Of a stretch of DNA of 64,000 nucleotides, positions 29,362 to 38,226 are shown piece after piece. Each line of letters starts with the position of its first letter. Within the stretch, counting starts at the first letter, position 1. The position numbers and the translations under genes are program-made. The DNA comes from Hyphomicrobiales bacterium (GTDB taxonomy: Bacteria > Pseudomonadota > Alphaproteobacteria > Rhizobiales > Phreatobacteraceae). The stretch is taken from NCBI GenBank assembly GCA_017304475.1, contig JAFKKV010000022.1, positions 62,001-126,000 of the forward strand, given 5' to 3'. The notes under the pieces are model-generated. The model saw only the letters and a list, made by a program, of their open reading frames with translations. It did not search any database and was not told where the DNA came from.

Positions 29362-29901
29362 ATGATCTTCGGCCTTTTCCGCCGGAACAAGGGCGACGAG
29401 ACGATCCGCAGCCTTTACGGCGCCATCGTGGCGCAATCGCGCAATCCCGCCTTCTTCCGCGACCACGGCGTGGCCGACACCGTCGAAGGCCGTTTTGAGA
29501 TGGTGGTGTTGCATATTTTCCTCGTGCTGCACCGGCTGAAGGAAGAGGCTCCGGAACGGCGCGAGCTGGGCCAGGCGCTGTTCAATCTCCTGTTCTTCGA
29601 CCTCGACCGCGGCCTGCGCGAGCTCGGCGTCGCCGATACCAAGGTGCCGAAACGCATCAAGAAGATGGGCGAAGCCTTCTACGGGCGGGTCAAGGCCTAT
29701 GACGAGGCGCTGGCGAGCGGCGAGCCGAAACAGCTCGAACAGGCGATCGCCCGCAATATTCTCGGCCGGCCGGATGCCGAGGCATCGGCGCTTGCGGCCT
29801 ATGTCCGGGCCGCTGCCGCCGATCTCGCCGCCTTGCCGTTTGAACATCTGGCCAATGGCCGGATATCCTTCCCGCTGGTTCGCCACGGAGGCCCGTCATG
29901 A
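29362..29901 (+). CDS. Ubiquinol-cytochrome c chaperone (CBP3/UQCC1 family)
   Basis: A 179-residue protein of the CBP3 chaperone family, which in mitochondria assists cytochrome b/bc1 assembly. The family signature runs over YGAIVAQSRNPAFFRDHGVA, GRFEMVVLHIFLVLHRLKEE and LFNLLFFDLDRGLRELGVAD, then KVPKRIKKMGEAFYGR. It is all helical. Its stop overlaps the start of the DUF177 gene as ATGA, so they are co-translated. Confidence 0.93.
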   Translation: MIFGLFRRNKGDETIRSLYGAIVAQSRNPAFFRDHGVADTVEGRFEMVVLHIFLVLHRLKEEAPERRELGQALFNLLFFDLDRGLRELGVADTKVPKRIKKMGEAFYGRVKAYDEALASGEPKQLEQAIARNILGRPDAEASALAAYVRAAAADLAALPFEHLANGRISFPLVRHGGPS

Positions 29902-30443
29902 CCGCTCAACACGCCGCTGGAAGCCTGCCGCGCTGGCCGGTGCGAATCCAGGAGGTGCCGGCCGGCGGCCGCCATGTCCGGCGCGACCGGCTGCAGCCGG
30001 CCGACAGCGCCGCGCTGGCGGCGGCGATCGGCGTCGAGGCGATCGAGGCTTTCCTGCTCGACGTGGAGATCCGGCCTCATCACGGTGACGGCCTGGCGGT
30101 GACCGGCCGCGTGCAGGCGAGGGTGGTGCAGACCTGCGTTGTCAGCCTGGAGCCGGTCTCCAATGTCATCGAGGAGGAGGTCGAGGCGAGCTATCGGCCG
30201 GTCGACAAGCTGAAGCCGCATCTCGTCCATGACGAGGAGGACGGGCTGGCCATCGACGCTTCGGTCGCGGCCGACGATCCCCTGATCGGCAATGAGATCG
30301 ACCTCGCCGCCATCGCGATCGAATTCCTGGCGCTGGCGGTCGATCCCTATCCGCGCCGGCCGGACGCCACCTTCGAGACGCCCCAGGCCGGCAACGCGGT
30401 CTCGCCCTTCGCCGGGCTCGCCAAACTGAAACGCGAACCTTGA
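29898..30443 (+). CDS. DUF177 (YceD family) protein
   Basis: A 181-residue DUF177 protein; the bacterial and plastid homologues are linked to 23S rRNA maturation and sit next to rpmF or plsX. The conserved Cys region is GRVQARVVQTCVVSLEPVSN, and the acidic patch DEEDGLAIDASVAADDPLIG and EIDLAAIAIEFLALAVDPYP end the domain. In many bacteria rpmF (ribosomal protein L32) lies between this gene and plsX; here the 138-bp gap has no rpmF. Confidence 0.9.
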   Translation: MTAQHAAGSLPRWPVRIQEVPAGGRHVRRDRLQPADSAALAAAIGVEAIEAFLLDVEIRPHHGDGLAVTGRVQARVVQTCVVSLEPVSNVIEEEVEASYRPVDKLKPHLVHDEEDGLAIDASVAADDPLIGNEIDLAAIAIEFLALAVDPYPRRPDATFETPQAGNAVSPFAGLAKLKREP

Positions 30444-30581
30444 TGGGCCGCATCAAACTTTCGCCGCAGCCACCCTGCCTCTTGTGCCGACGGAGCGAGA
30501 CGCTATTGTCCCGGCTCCCTGGGCCGATCGGTTTCCAGAAACACAACCGGCGTCCGATGCGACGCTCGAACGGGATGGCGA

Positions 30582-31646
30582 ATGTCTGAGAAGGTCAGGC
30601 TGGCCCTTGATGCCATGGGGGGCGATTTCGGACCCTCGGTCATCATTCCGGGCGCCGAGATCGCCTTGTCGCGCCATCGCGACCTGGAATTCGTGCTGGT
30701 TGGCGATGAGCGGCAGATCCTGCCGCTTCTGGCCGCCAATCCGCGCGTCAAGGCGCATGCGCAGATCGTCCATACCGACATCGCCATTCGCATGGACGAC
30801 AAGCCGTCCAAGGCTCTGCGCTACGGCCGCCGGGTGTCGTCGATGTGGAAAGTGCTCGACGAGGTCAAGTTCGGCCGGGCCGCCGCCGCCGTCTCCGCCG
30901 GCAATACCGGCGCGCTGATGGCCATGGCGGCCTTCAACCTGAAGACCATGGCCGGCATCGAGAGGCCGGCGCTGGCGGCGCTCTGGCCGACGCTCAGGGG
31001 CGAATCGATCGCGCTCGACATGGGGGCGACCATCGGCGCGGACGCCCGCGCCTTGGTCGACATGGCCGTCATGGGCGCCGCCATGGCGCAGGTGGTGTTC
31101 GACCTGGAGCGGCCGACCGTCGGCCTGCTCAATATCGGCGTCGAAGAGGTCAAGGGCCTGGAATTCATTCGCGAGGCCGGCCAGATCCTGCGCGACGCCA
31201 ATCTGTCGAGCCTGGACTACAAGGGCTTCGTCGAAAGCGACGATATCGGCAAGGGCGTCGTCGACGTGGTGGTCACCGAGGGCTTTACCGGCAATATCGC
31301 GCTGAAGACCGCCGAGGGCACCGCCAAGCAGATCGGTGAATATCTGCGCGGCGCGATGTCGCGGACCTGGCGGTCGCGGCTGGGTTATCTCCTCGCCCGC
31401 ACCGCCTTCGCCACGCTGCGGGAAAAGATGGACCCGCGCAAAAGCAATGGCGCCGTGTTTCTCGGCCTCAATGGCGTCGTGATCAAGAGCCATGGTGGTA
31501 CCGATCCACTTGGCTTTGCGAGCGCCGTCGATATCGCCTACGACATGGCGCGCTACGACCTCCAATCCAAGATTCGTTCGATGGTTGATGCCTATCATGC
31601 GTCGCGGGCCGAGCCCGCGCCCGTTTCCCTCGAGGCCGCATCGTGA
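30582..31646 (+). CDS. plsX: Phosphate acyltransferase PlsX
   Basis: A 354-residue enzyme that makes acyl-phosphate from acyl-ACP for phospholipid synthesis at the membrane. Signatures are RLALDAMGGDFGPSVIIPGA at the N-terminus, AVSAGNTGALMAMAAF and DMGATIGADARALVDMAVMG in the catalytic region and EGFTGNIALKTAEGTAKQ near the C-terminus. Its TGA overlaps the GTG of fabH, the usual plsX-fabH coupling. Confidence 0.97.
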   Translation: MSEKVRLALDAMGGDFGPSVIIPGAEIALSRHRDLEFVLVGDERQILPLLAANPRVKAHAQIVHTDIAIRMDDKPSKALRYGRRVSSMWKVLDEVKFGRAAAAVSAGNTGALMAMAAFNLKTMAGIERPALAALWPTLRGESIALDMGATIGADARALVDMAVMGAAMAQVVFDLERPTVGLLNIGVEEVKGLEFIREAGQILRDANLSSLDYKGFVESDDIGKGVVDVVVTEGFTGNIALKTAEGTAKQIGEYLRGAMSRTWRSRLGYLLARTAFATLREKMDPRKSNGAVFLGLNGVVIKSHGGTDPLGFASAVDIAYDMARYDLQSKIRSMVDAYHASRAEPAPVSLEAAS

Positions 31647-32617
31647 CACTGCGTTCCGTTGTCCTCGGCGTCGGCAGTTATCTGCCCGAACGTGTCCTGA
31701 CCAATGCCGAATTGTCCGAGCGTGTCGACACCTCGGACGAATGGATCGTGCAGCGCACCGGCATCCGTGAGCGCCATATCGCGGCCGACGGCGAGACCAC
31801 CTCGGATCTCGGCCTGAAGGCCGCCGAGGCGGCACTGGCCCATGCCGGCATCGCCGCCGCCGATATCGACCTGATCCTGCTGGCCACCTCGACGCCGGAC
31901 CGCACCTTCCCGGCCAGCGCCACGGCCATCCAGGCGCGGCTCGGCATCACCCATGGTGCGGCCTTCGACCTGCAGGCGGTCTGCTCGGGCTTCGTCTTCG
32001 CGGTCGCCACCGCCGACAAATTCCTCCGCTCGGGCAGCCACAAGCGGGCGCTGGTGATCGGCGCCGAGACCTTTTCGCGCATTCTCGACTGGGAAGACCG
32101 GGGCACCTGCGTGCTGTTCGGCGACGGCGCCGGCGCCGTCGTGCTGGAGGCCCAGGAGCAGCCCGAGGGGATTGTCGGGCGCGGCGTGCTGACCACCCAT
32201 TTGCGGTCCGACGGGCGGCATACGCCGAAGCTCTATGTCGACGGCGGCCCGTCGCTGACCGGCACGGTGGGGCATCTGCGCATGGAGGGCCGCGAGGTCT
32301 TCAAACATGCGGTCGGCATGATCACCGACGTGATGAACGACGCCTATGCCGCGACCGGCACCAGTTCGGCCGATCTCGACTGGTTCGTGCCGCATCAGGC
32401 GAACAAGCGGATCATCGATGCCTCCGCCGACAAGCTGAAGATCGCGCCGGAAAAGGTCGTGATGACCGTCGACCGGCACGGCAACACCTCGGCCGCCTCG
32501 ATTCCGCTGGCGCTCGACGTGGCGGTCAAGGACGGGCGCATCCAGAAGGGCCATCTGGTCATGCTGGAGGCCATGGGGGGCGGCTTCACCTGGGGCTCGG
32601 CGCTGATCCGCTGGTGA
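31643..32617 (+). CDS. fabH: Beta-ketoacyl-ACP synthase III
   Basis: A 324-residue initiating condensing enzyme of fatty-acid synthesis (acetyl-CoA plus malonyl-ACP). The catalytic triad is visible: Cys in FDLQAVCSGFVFAVATAD, His in DWFVPHQANKRIID and Asn in DRHGNTSAASIPLALD. The N-terminus is VVLGVGSYLPERVLTNAELS. It starts with GTG at 31643, overlapping plsX by 4 bp (GTGA). Confidence 0.97.
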   Translation: MTLRSVVLGVGSYLPERVLTNAELSERVDTSDEWIVQRTGIRERHIAADGETTSDLGLKAAEAALAHAGIAAADIDLILLATSTPDRTFPASATAIQARLGITHGAAFDLQAVCSGFVFAVATADKFLRSGSHKRALVIGAETFSRILDWEDRGTCVLFGDGAGAVVLEAQEQPEGIVGRGVLTTHLRSDGRHTPKLYVDGGPSLTGTVGHLRMEGREVFKHAVGMITDVMNDAYAATGTSSADLDWFVPHQANKRIIDASADKLKIAPEKVVMTVDRHGNTSAASIPLALDVAVKDGRIQKGHLVMLEAMGGGFTWGSALIRW

Positions 32618-32764
32618 GGGCTGAAACGTCCGGAGCCTCCCTTAGGTGGTTGACCGGGGCCTCTTGAGGCCATAGTGATAATGAAATCAGGGTGATAAGC
32701 GTGGCCGTCGGTTCCTGGAACCGGTGGTTCGGTGGCTTTTCCGGGGCTTGCATTGGGGGTCGAC

Positions 32765-33079
32765 ATGACGGGCAAAACCGTCACGCGCGCGGATTTGTGC
32801 GAAGCTGTCTATCAAAAGGTGGGGCTGTCGCGGACCGAATCGGCGCAGCTCGTCGAACTGGTCCTGAAGGAAATCACCGACTGTCTCGCCGAGGGCGAGA
32901 CGGTGAAGCTGTCGTCATTCGGTTCGTTCGTCGTGCGCTCCAAGGGCGAACGGGTCGGACGCAACCCGAAGACCGGCCAGGAAGTGCCGATCGCGCCGCG
33001 CAGGGTGATGGTGTTCAAGCCGTCCAATATCCTGAAGGCCCAGATCAACGGCCACAGCACCGCGGGCCTGAAGGACTGA
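32765..33079 (+). CDS. ihfA: Integration host factor subunit alpha
   Basis: A 104-residue HU/IHF-family DNA-bending protein. KTVTRADLCEAVYQKVGLSR is the N-terminal dimerisation region, VKLSSFGSFVVRSKGERVGR the saddle, and NPKTGQEVPIAPRRVMVFKP the minor-groove arm with the IHF-alpha-like Pro. The ATG at 32765 gives the family N-terminus; the frame open from 32732 is longer than known IHF-alpha. The order fabH-ihfA-merR is conserved in alphaproteobacteria. Confidence 0.95.
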   Translation: MTGKTVTRADLCEAVYQKVGLSRTESAQLVELVLKEITDCLAEGETVKLSSFGSFVVRSKGERVGRNPKTGQEVPIAPRRVMVFKPSNILKAQINGHSTAGLKD

Positions 33080-33219
33080 CAGCGCGGCGAGGCGGCGAAA
33101 TCGCCTCGGCCAGCCCCGTCCACGCGCGGTTTTGGATTGTCGCGCGGTCACGAATCCGTCACCGTTTCGCCGCCGGTCCCGGCTAAGGGATCGAGGCTCC
33201 GAAACAATTGGTTCGCTCA

Positions 33220-34020
33220 GTGGACAAGGCACCGGACGCATATCGCACGATCAGCGAGGTCGCCGAGGATCTCGACCTGCCACAACATGTCCTGCGCTTC
33301 TGGGAAACCCGATTTGCCCAGATCAGGCCGCTGAAGCGCGGCGGCGGACGGCGTTATTACCGCCCTGACGATATCGACCTGCTGAAGGGCATCCGCCATC
33401 TGCTTTATGGCGAGGGCTACACGATCCGCGGCGTCCAGCGGATCATCAAGGAAAGCGGCGTCAAGGCGATCCAGGCGCTCGGCCGCGGCGAGGGCGGCGC
33501 GGCCTTGCCCAAGCCGGGTGGCCCGGTGGTGGTCGACCCTGAAGGCGAGGCGCCGGGCGAGACGATGCGGGGGCCCCAGGCCTCGGGCCTGCGGGCCAGC
33601 CTGAAGGGCCTGCTGCCGGCGCTGCGCGGCGAGCCGGCCCACCACCAGGACGAGGCGCATGAGCGCGCGGAGCCGGCTTTCGACGACGACGAGCCTGATA
33701 TCGACGCGTTCGACGACGATGAGGATGAGGCCGGGCCGCAGCGGATGCCGCAATCGGCCGCCGACCAGCCGCAGCAGCCTCGGCCGGCGCCGACTCAGAG
33801 ATCCGGCCAGGACCTGTCGGCCGGCCAGCCCTGGGCGCCTGCCGGATCCGGTCCGCGGCCCGCGCCGCCGCCACGCGCCGAGGGCCCGCTTGCCGCACAG
33901 AGCCACCACGCGGCGCCGACCACGCTGCTCGCAGCCGACGATATCCGCAAGCTGCAGTCGGCGCTCTACGAACTGACCGAGTGCCGCAAGCGGCTCGATC
34001 AGGCCTTCGAGATACAGTGA
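33220..34020 (+). CDS. MerR-family transcriptional regulator with long disordered tail
   Basis: A protein of about 266 residues. The N-terminal MerR winged helix covers residues 8-78 (YRTISEVAEDLDLPQHVLRF, RRYYRPDDIDLLKGIRHLLY, GYTIRGVQRIIKESG). After about residue 85 the sequence is Pro/Glu/Gln-rich with an acidic run of Asp, then a short helix DDIRKLQSALYELTECRKRL at the C-terminus. This class is always next to ihfA in alphaproteobacteria, but its regulon is unclear; no effector-binding domain is visible. The GTG at 33220 matches the expected MDKxPDAxRTISEVA start; a TTG at 33208 is also possible. Confidence 0.88.
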   Translation: MDKAPDAYRTISEVAEDLDLPQHVLRFWETRFAQIRPLKRGGGRRYYRPDDIDLLKGIRHLLYGEGYTIRGVQRIIKESGVKAIQALGRGEGGAALPKPGGPVVVDPEGEAPGETMRGPQASGLRASLKGLLPALRGEPAHHQDEAHERAEPAFDDDEPDIDAFDDDEDEAGPQRMPQSAADQPQQPRPAPTQRSGQDLSAGQPWAPAGSGPRPAPPPRAEGPLAAQSHHAAPTTLLAADDIRKLQSALYELTECRKRLDQAFEIQ

Positions 34021-34095
34021 GGCTGCAAAGCGGGGCGGCGGCGCGGTCGGGTCTCGGCTCGAAGGCTGATCCCTGCCGGCTGGCCGCGCGCCGGC

Positions 34096-34123
34096 GCAAA
34101 AAAGAGCCGCCCGGAGGCGGCTC
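34096..34123 (-). terminator. Intrinsic terminator of the porin gene
   Basis: On the minus strand GAGCCGCC-TCCG-GGCGGCTC is followed by TTTTTT; it lies about 50 bp after the porin stop. Confidence 0.88.
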
Positions 34124-34172
34124 AGTCTCATGAAGAAGATGCACTGCGAAGGATGATACGCCGCGCTTGTGG

Positions 34173-34859
34173 CTAATAGCGGGCAATGACCGCCGCCGGG
34201 CCGGTGGTGAAGCGATAGTTGAGGCCGAGGCGGACCTCGTGGCCCTGATATCCGGCGCTGACCAGGAAGGGATAGGTCTTCTTGGAGAAGTCGGTGTAGC
34301 GATATTCGACCAGGCCCGAGACGTTCGGCGTGAAGCGGTATTCGGCGCCGACACCGGCGGTCCAGCCGATATGGGTGTTGGCGGTGTTGACGCCGAAGGC
34401 CGGAGCCGCGCCCTTCAGGCCGCCAAAGGCGAAGCCGCCTGTCGCGTAGAGCAGCAGGTCGGGGGTTGCCAGGACACCGGCGCGAGCCCGCAACGAGCCG
34501 AACCATTCGGCCTTGGCGGTCAGCGGATTGCCGAAGACCGGGACGGTCTTCTTGATGTCGGAGACCGAGATGTCGGCGGCGAGACCGATCAGGAGGCTGT
34601 TGAACTGCCAGTCATAGCCGGCCTGGAGGCCGCCGAAGACACCGCTGGCGCCACCCAGATTGAGGCCGCTATTGTTGTTGAAGCGGCCGCTGAAACCATA
34701 GCCGAGATGGGCGCCGGCATAAAAGCCGGTCCAGTCCGCGACCGGCACAGCGATGGCCGCTGCGACCGGCACACGGGCCACGCCGAGGTCGGCCGCCTGT
34801 GCCGCCGGAACGACGGCCGCAAAGGCGGTGGCCGCGCGGAGAAAGCCTTTCAATGTCAT
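34173..34859 (-). CDS. Outer-membrane beta-barrel protein, Omp25/Omp31 (porin-like) family
   Basis: A 228-residue protein with a signal peptide (LRAATAFAAVVPAAQAADLG) and a predicted eight-stranded barrel: WTGFYAGAHLGYGFSGRFN at the first strand, GLQAGYDWQFNSLLIGLAAD, FGSLRARAGVLATPDLLLYA, TAGVGAEYRFTPNVSGLVEY and the closing GHEVRLGLNYRFTT. This is the Rhizobiales Omp25/31 immunogenic porin family. It is monocistronic with its own terminator. Confidence 0.92.
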   Translation of the reverse strand: MTLKGFLRAATAFAAVVPAAQAADLGVARVPVAAAIAVPVADWTGFYAGAHLGYGFSGRFNNNSGLNLGGASGVFGGLQAGYDWQFNSLLIGLAADISVSDIKKTVPVFGNPLTAKAEWFGSLRARAGVLATPDLLLYATGGFAFGGLKGAAPAFGVNTANTHIGWTAGVGAEYRFTPNVSGLVEYRYTDFSKKTYPFLVSAGYQGHEVRLGLNYRFTTGPAAVIARY

Positions 34860-35266
34860 CTTGGCTGGATCCTTTCACATGTTGGGCAGAGACGAAGCGG
34901 GGCCGTCGGCCGAGCCTTGCGGCGCGAGGCCGCGGGTCGCAATGGGGCGCGCCGAGACGGCACCGGAGCGTGGCCTGGCGCAGGGTTTCCGGCCGGCTGG
35001 ATGCTCATGCCGATGGCCCCCCCGGCCGCCACTCGCTTCCGATCGTTCGCCTGCGGCCGCCGATGACCGACCGCCTGCGCCCGATGCGTCACGTCCGATT
35101 CCCCGCAAAAACCCTAGCGGGGCATCCGGGAGCCGTATCCCCGCCGAACGGAGGGGAAGACGAAACGGCGCTCAGGGGCTCGTGGCGAGGCGCAGGGCAA
35201 CGCCGCGGGGGCAAGGGGGGACTGCCGCGGCCCGGGCGTTTGCCAGGCTTTGGCCTTCCGATGCGC
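34860..35266. other. 407-bp intergenic region, no gene seen
   Basis: The region lies between two minus-strand genes. It contains the porin promoter region next to 34860 and a small hairpin CCCCGC/GCGGGG at 35101-35122. The open frames crossing it are Arg/Pro/Ala-rich and unsupported. Confidence 0.4.
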
Positions 35267-35671
35267 TCAGGTCGCGCCTTTGGGAAAGCGGGGCAGGGCC
35301 GGGTCGAACAGGGCCCATTCCGGCGCCGAACTGGTCCAGATGACGGCCTCGGGGCGAATGCCCTCGGCGTGATCCAGCGCGCCGACCCGGACGACGATGA
35401 ATTCGGTGTTTTCCAGCGACTGGCTGAGCAGCTGCGTGCCGCAGGCCGCACAGAACGAACGCCGCATGTGATGGCCGCTATCGGCCGACGAATCGTAATG
35501 GGCCGGCGCCCCTTCGATCGCGAGACCGGCCTGGGGCACGATGATGTTCATCGTGGCATTGCCGCTGGCCCAATATTGGCAATCCCGGCACCAGCAGAGC
35601 CGCGTCGCGACCGGTTGTCCCTGGTAGCGGAAGCGGACCGCGCCGCAGCGGCATCCCCCTGTGCCTGCCAT
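35267..35671 (-). CDS. GFA-family zinc protein (glutathione-dependent formaldehyde-activating-like)
   Basis: A 134-residue GFA-fold protein. The zinc ligands are visible as GGCRCGAVRF, RLCWCRDCQYWAS and SFCAACGTQL. Most members are of unknown activity; the name comes from one formaldehyde-activating enzyme. The ATG at 35671 has GGGAG at eight bases; an ATG at 35686 is less well placed. It is monocistronic. Confidence 0.88.
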   Translation of the reverse strand: MAGTGGCRCGAVRFRYQGQPVATRLCWCRDCQYWASGNATMNIIVPQAGLAIEGAPAHYDSSADSGHHMRRSFCAACGTQLLSQSLENTEFIVVRVGALDHAEGIRPEAVIWTSSAPEWALFDPALPRFPKGAT

Positions 35672-35872
35672 TGCTGCCGCTCCCATCCGATCAACCTGCC
35701 TGCCGGCAGACTATGCGAGGACCGGGGCCGCGTCAGCACCTCCGGAGACCCCGGCCTGCCGGCCGCCGCGCCTGTGGCTAAGGGTTCATGGGAATAGGCG
35801 CGACGTAACGTCAGCCTACCGTGATGGGGACCGGATAAGAGCCGGCCGCCGCAACCGTCCCGGGAGGACTTC

Positions 35873-36286
35873 ATGATCAGCCGCCGCATTTTCGCATCCT
35901 GCGCCATTTGCGCCGTCTCGGGCTTTGTGGCGACCGAGGTCTCGGCCCAGGGCGCGCCTCCCGCGGCGACCGGCATCACCCGCAAGGTGCTCTCGCAGAC
36001 CGACGGACCGACGCCGGGCTATGTCACCATCATCGCGGAGGTGGAAATCCAGGCGGGCGTGGTCGCCGGCCGGCACAGCCATCCCGGCATCGAGACCGGC
36101 TATGTGCTGGAGGGCAGTTTCGACCTGCCGGTGCAGGGGCGGCCGACCGTGACGCTGAAGCCGGGCGATGCCTTCCAGGTGCCGCCGGAGACGCCGCATG
36201 CCGGCGGCCCCGCCAGCGCCTCGAAGATCCGGCTGATCAGCACATTCGTGGTGGAGAAGGGCAAGCCGCTGGCAACGCCGGCATAG
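35873..36286 (+). CDS. Secreted cupin-domain protein
   Basis: A 137-residue protein with a signal sequence starting MISRRIFASCAICAVSGFVA and ending near VSAQG. The single cupin barrel has motif 1 GRHSHPGIETGYVLEGSFDL (two His and one Glu metal ligands) and motif 2 LKPGDAFQVPPETPHAGG. It is probably a periplasmic metal-binding cupin; the substrate is unknown. GGGAGGACTTC precedes the ATG. Confidence 0.85.
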   Translation: MISRRIFASCAICAVSGFVATEVSAQGAPPAATGITRKVLSQTDGPTPGYVTIIAEVEIQAGVVAGRHSHPGIETGYVLEGSFDLPVQGRPTVTLKPGDAFQVPPETPHAGGPASASKIRLISTFVVEKGKPLATPA

Positions 36287-36405
36287 GCGCAGCGGCACCG
36301 GCGCCGCCGCTGGGGGCGCGTTCCTCTTCGCATCGATCGCGATTGTCCTTGCCATCGCGCCTGGCGCGTCGTCCAACTGACGGCTCGCCAAGGAAGGTCT
36401 GATCC

Positions 36406-36687
36406 ATGCGCGCTTCCGACCCCGCCATTACGTTTGTCCTGGTTCTTCTTGTCGGCATCGTTGCGGGGGTTCTGTTCGACCGCATGGCCGGGCCGTCCTG
36501 GCTCGCCCGTCAGTTCGCCGGATCCCGCCGGGGGCTCCTCACCAGCGCGCTGGTCGGGGTCGCCGGCGCATTTGTCGGCTATCACATCGCCCTGCTGCTC
36601 ACGCTCGGGGGCGGACTGGTCACGTCGGTGATCGCGGCGACTCTGGGCGCGGCAGCGGTGCTTTTCGCATGGCGGGCGGCCAAATAG
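36406..36687 (+). CDS. Small membrane protein, GlsB/YeaQ/YmgE-like
   Basis: A 93-residue protein with three hydrophobic helices: FVLVLLVGIVAGVLFDRMAG, SALVGVAGAFVGYHIALLLT and VTSVIAATLGAAAVLFAWRA. Gly-rich first and second helices with GAFVG fit the GlsB/YeaQ/YmgE (transglycosylase-associated) family, often stress-induced. AAGGAAGG precedes the ATG. It is the last typical high-GC gene before the AT-rich islet. Confidence 0.7.
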   Translation: MRASDPAITFVLVLLVGIVAGVLFDRMAGPSWLARQFAGSRRGLLTSALVGVAGAFVGYHIALLLTLGGGLVTSVIAATLGAAAVLFAWRAAK

Positions 36688-37202
36688 CGGGGGCCGATCG
36701 CTCGTCCCGGCAGTATCGGCTTCGCCAGATGGAGTGCCAGTCGTGCCGAGGGCGTTGGCTGCAAGGCTTCGATTTCAAAGGAGGCACTTGGGTGGGGGTG
36801 CAGAAATTTGAACATTGAAGCTCTGTTTCCGGCGCATTGATGTATTGAGCGAATTTTGAGTACGGACGGCCAGGGTGGTGTTCCGCATATGCCCCCAGGT
36901 CACATCATGCCGTAGGTTCGATTGGCAGTGCCGGGGCGTCAGCAAGCTGAACGAGCCTCGACCAAACGGGGTGCAAAGTCCGTCTGGCGTTTTCTCTAAC
37001 GGGCTTCCGTTCTCCTGTGCGATTAGGCGACGCCCTTCGGAAATACGGGTAAAGCCGGGGCGATTAAAGCTGCGTAGCTGAAGTTCGACCGTGCATACAC
37101 ACTCCAGGCAGTGGTCCTTACCTCCGCCGGCTTGGTCAGCTTTCGCAGGTCAATTGTTGTAATTAAATAAAATATAAATATATGTACTTAATTTATATTA
37201 GT
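36688..37202. other. 515-bp gene-free flank of the AT-rich islet
   Basis: No gene is supported on either strand. The composition falls from GC-rich to markedly AT-rich; 37145-37205 is almost pure A/T. It contains the tRNA-Pro-like fragment at 36798-36813 and no recognisable integrase remnant. Confidence 0.45.
36798..36813. other. Possible att site: partial copy of the tRNA-Pro 3' region
   Basis: GTGCAGAAATTTGAAC here matches GTGCAGAGATTTGAAC at 39795-39810 (end of the acceptor stem and T-arm of tRNA-Pro, same orientation) at 15 of 16 positions; weaker similarity extends about 10 bases towards the CCA end. It lies on the side of the islet away from the tRNA, where a second attachment copy would be expected. 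Confidence 0.4.
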
Positions 37203-37679
37203 TTACGGCAGTCTATTCAGTGTTTTTTGTATAAAATTCGAGATGATACACAATTTTACATTTTCACGTGAAATGTCATCTGGCGACTCTACTCCGCACT
37301 CTTCAGTTTCGTGCATGAAGCGCCTGAAGGTCAATATTTTGGCCCTTGCCGGGAAGCAAACGTAGGAAAATGAGGCCGGGAAATTGCGAGCTAAGGCCGG
37401 CCAGCGGGAGCTGCGCCTAATGCAAAGTTCGATGTATACGGAGTTCGGGCGTTCCTGACAGCGACGTAATTTGCAATTGTAACCGCTTGCCGAAAGTTGT
37501 TTCGAAATATCGCTCATTGCCGGAGCTATTTCTCTTGAGCACACGGAATCAAAATCGTTAATAAAATTTGCTTGCCTAACTGCAGCCGCCTCTGCGTTGA
37601 GATGTCTAAGTTTGAAGGACAGGTCTGCTTGTAAGACAAGATGGTTGATTGCAGATGAAAATAGGGCTCGATTTGTCAT
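37203..37679 (-). CDS. Unknown protein, last gene of the islet cassette
   Basis: A 158-residue protein that I do not recognise. The N-terminal half is helical (LKLRHLNAEAAAVRQ-like, with EIAPAMSDISKQLSASGYNC) and the middle shows strand patterns (SVYIELCIRRSSRWPALARN), with several Cys. It starts 12 bp after the DUF1643 stop with AAGG at good spacing, so it is probably co-transcribed with the genes upstream. Base use is more AT-rich than the chromosome around it. Confidence 0.6.
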   Translation of the reverse strand: MTNRALFSSAINHLVLQADLSFKLRHLNAEAAAVRQANFINDFDSVCSREIAPAMSDISKQLSASGYNCKLRRCQERPNSVYIELCIRRSSRWPALARNFPASFSYVCFPARAKILTFRRFMHETEECGVESPDDISRENVKLCIISNFIQKTLNRLP

Positions 37680-37691
37680 GGGATTGCCTTG

Positions 37692-38216
37692 CTAGTCAGC
37701 TGGACGTACCCAATCCATCAAGGACGGTGAGCGTGGGAGCAAAAGCGGATGGCGCGGATGGCCATCCTTTGCCAAGCCCCAGCACTTTAGTGGAGCTGCG
37801 AGCTGGTCCGCAACGTCGACAACAAACCTCCAGCGCCTCCGTAGCCGGGTAGGAAGCTTCTGCATTGTGCCCCACGCGACGACCGTCAGGCTCGCGCAGG
37901 CAATTAATTCGCGAAGATGCTCGTCATTCGATTCACCTATTGGCTCAGGAGAGGTGTCGAGTTCTTTAATATTTGCTGCGCGCCAAGCGAATAGATTGCC
38001 AACGAGTATTCTTCCAAAGCCGGCATGTCTCGCAAGCCCTATCACTCTCCTGATCGTCGGATCGTTGCGATTGCCATCCGCAGTCGAGGGATTGACCATT
38101 ATTACAGCGAGTGTCGTTTTTTGGTTGGAGATTACTCGTTCCAGAGAATACCGATAGCGCCCGCAATCGGAAATATCCGCCCCTTCTCGACCAAAAAAAT
38201 CCGGTTGATGGGTCAC
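37692..38216 (-). CDS. DUF1643 family protein
   Basis: A 174-residue DUF1643 protein. The family pattern is seen in ISDCGRYRYSLERVI, LAVIMVNPSTADGNRNDPTI, RRVIGLARHAGFGRILVGNL, FAWRAANIKELD and the C-terminal WGLAKDGHPRHPLLLPRSP. It is a soluble alpha/beta domain of unknown activity, scattered across bacteria and phages and often on mobile DNA. It starts 10 bp after the DCD-like gene, within the same co-directional cassette. Confidence 0.85.
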   Translation of the reverse strand: MTHQPDFFGREGADISDCGRYRYSLERVISNQKTTLAVIMVNPSTADGNRNDPTIRRVIGLARHAGFGRILVGNLFAWRAANIKELDTSPEPIGESNDEHLRELIACASLTVVAWGTMQKLPTRLRRRWRFVVDVADQLAAPLKCWGLAKDGHPRHPLLLPRSPSLMDWVRPAD

Positions 38217-38226
38217 TTTCTACGGC

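Noticed and set aside
36793..36813. A complete second tRNA gene at the far islet edge
   Set aside because: Only the T-arm and part of the acceptor stem match; no anticodon or D arm follows, so it is at most an attachment-site copy.
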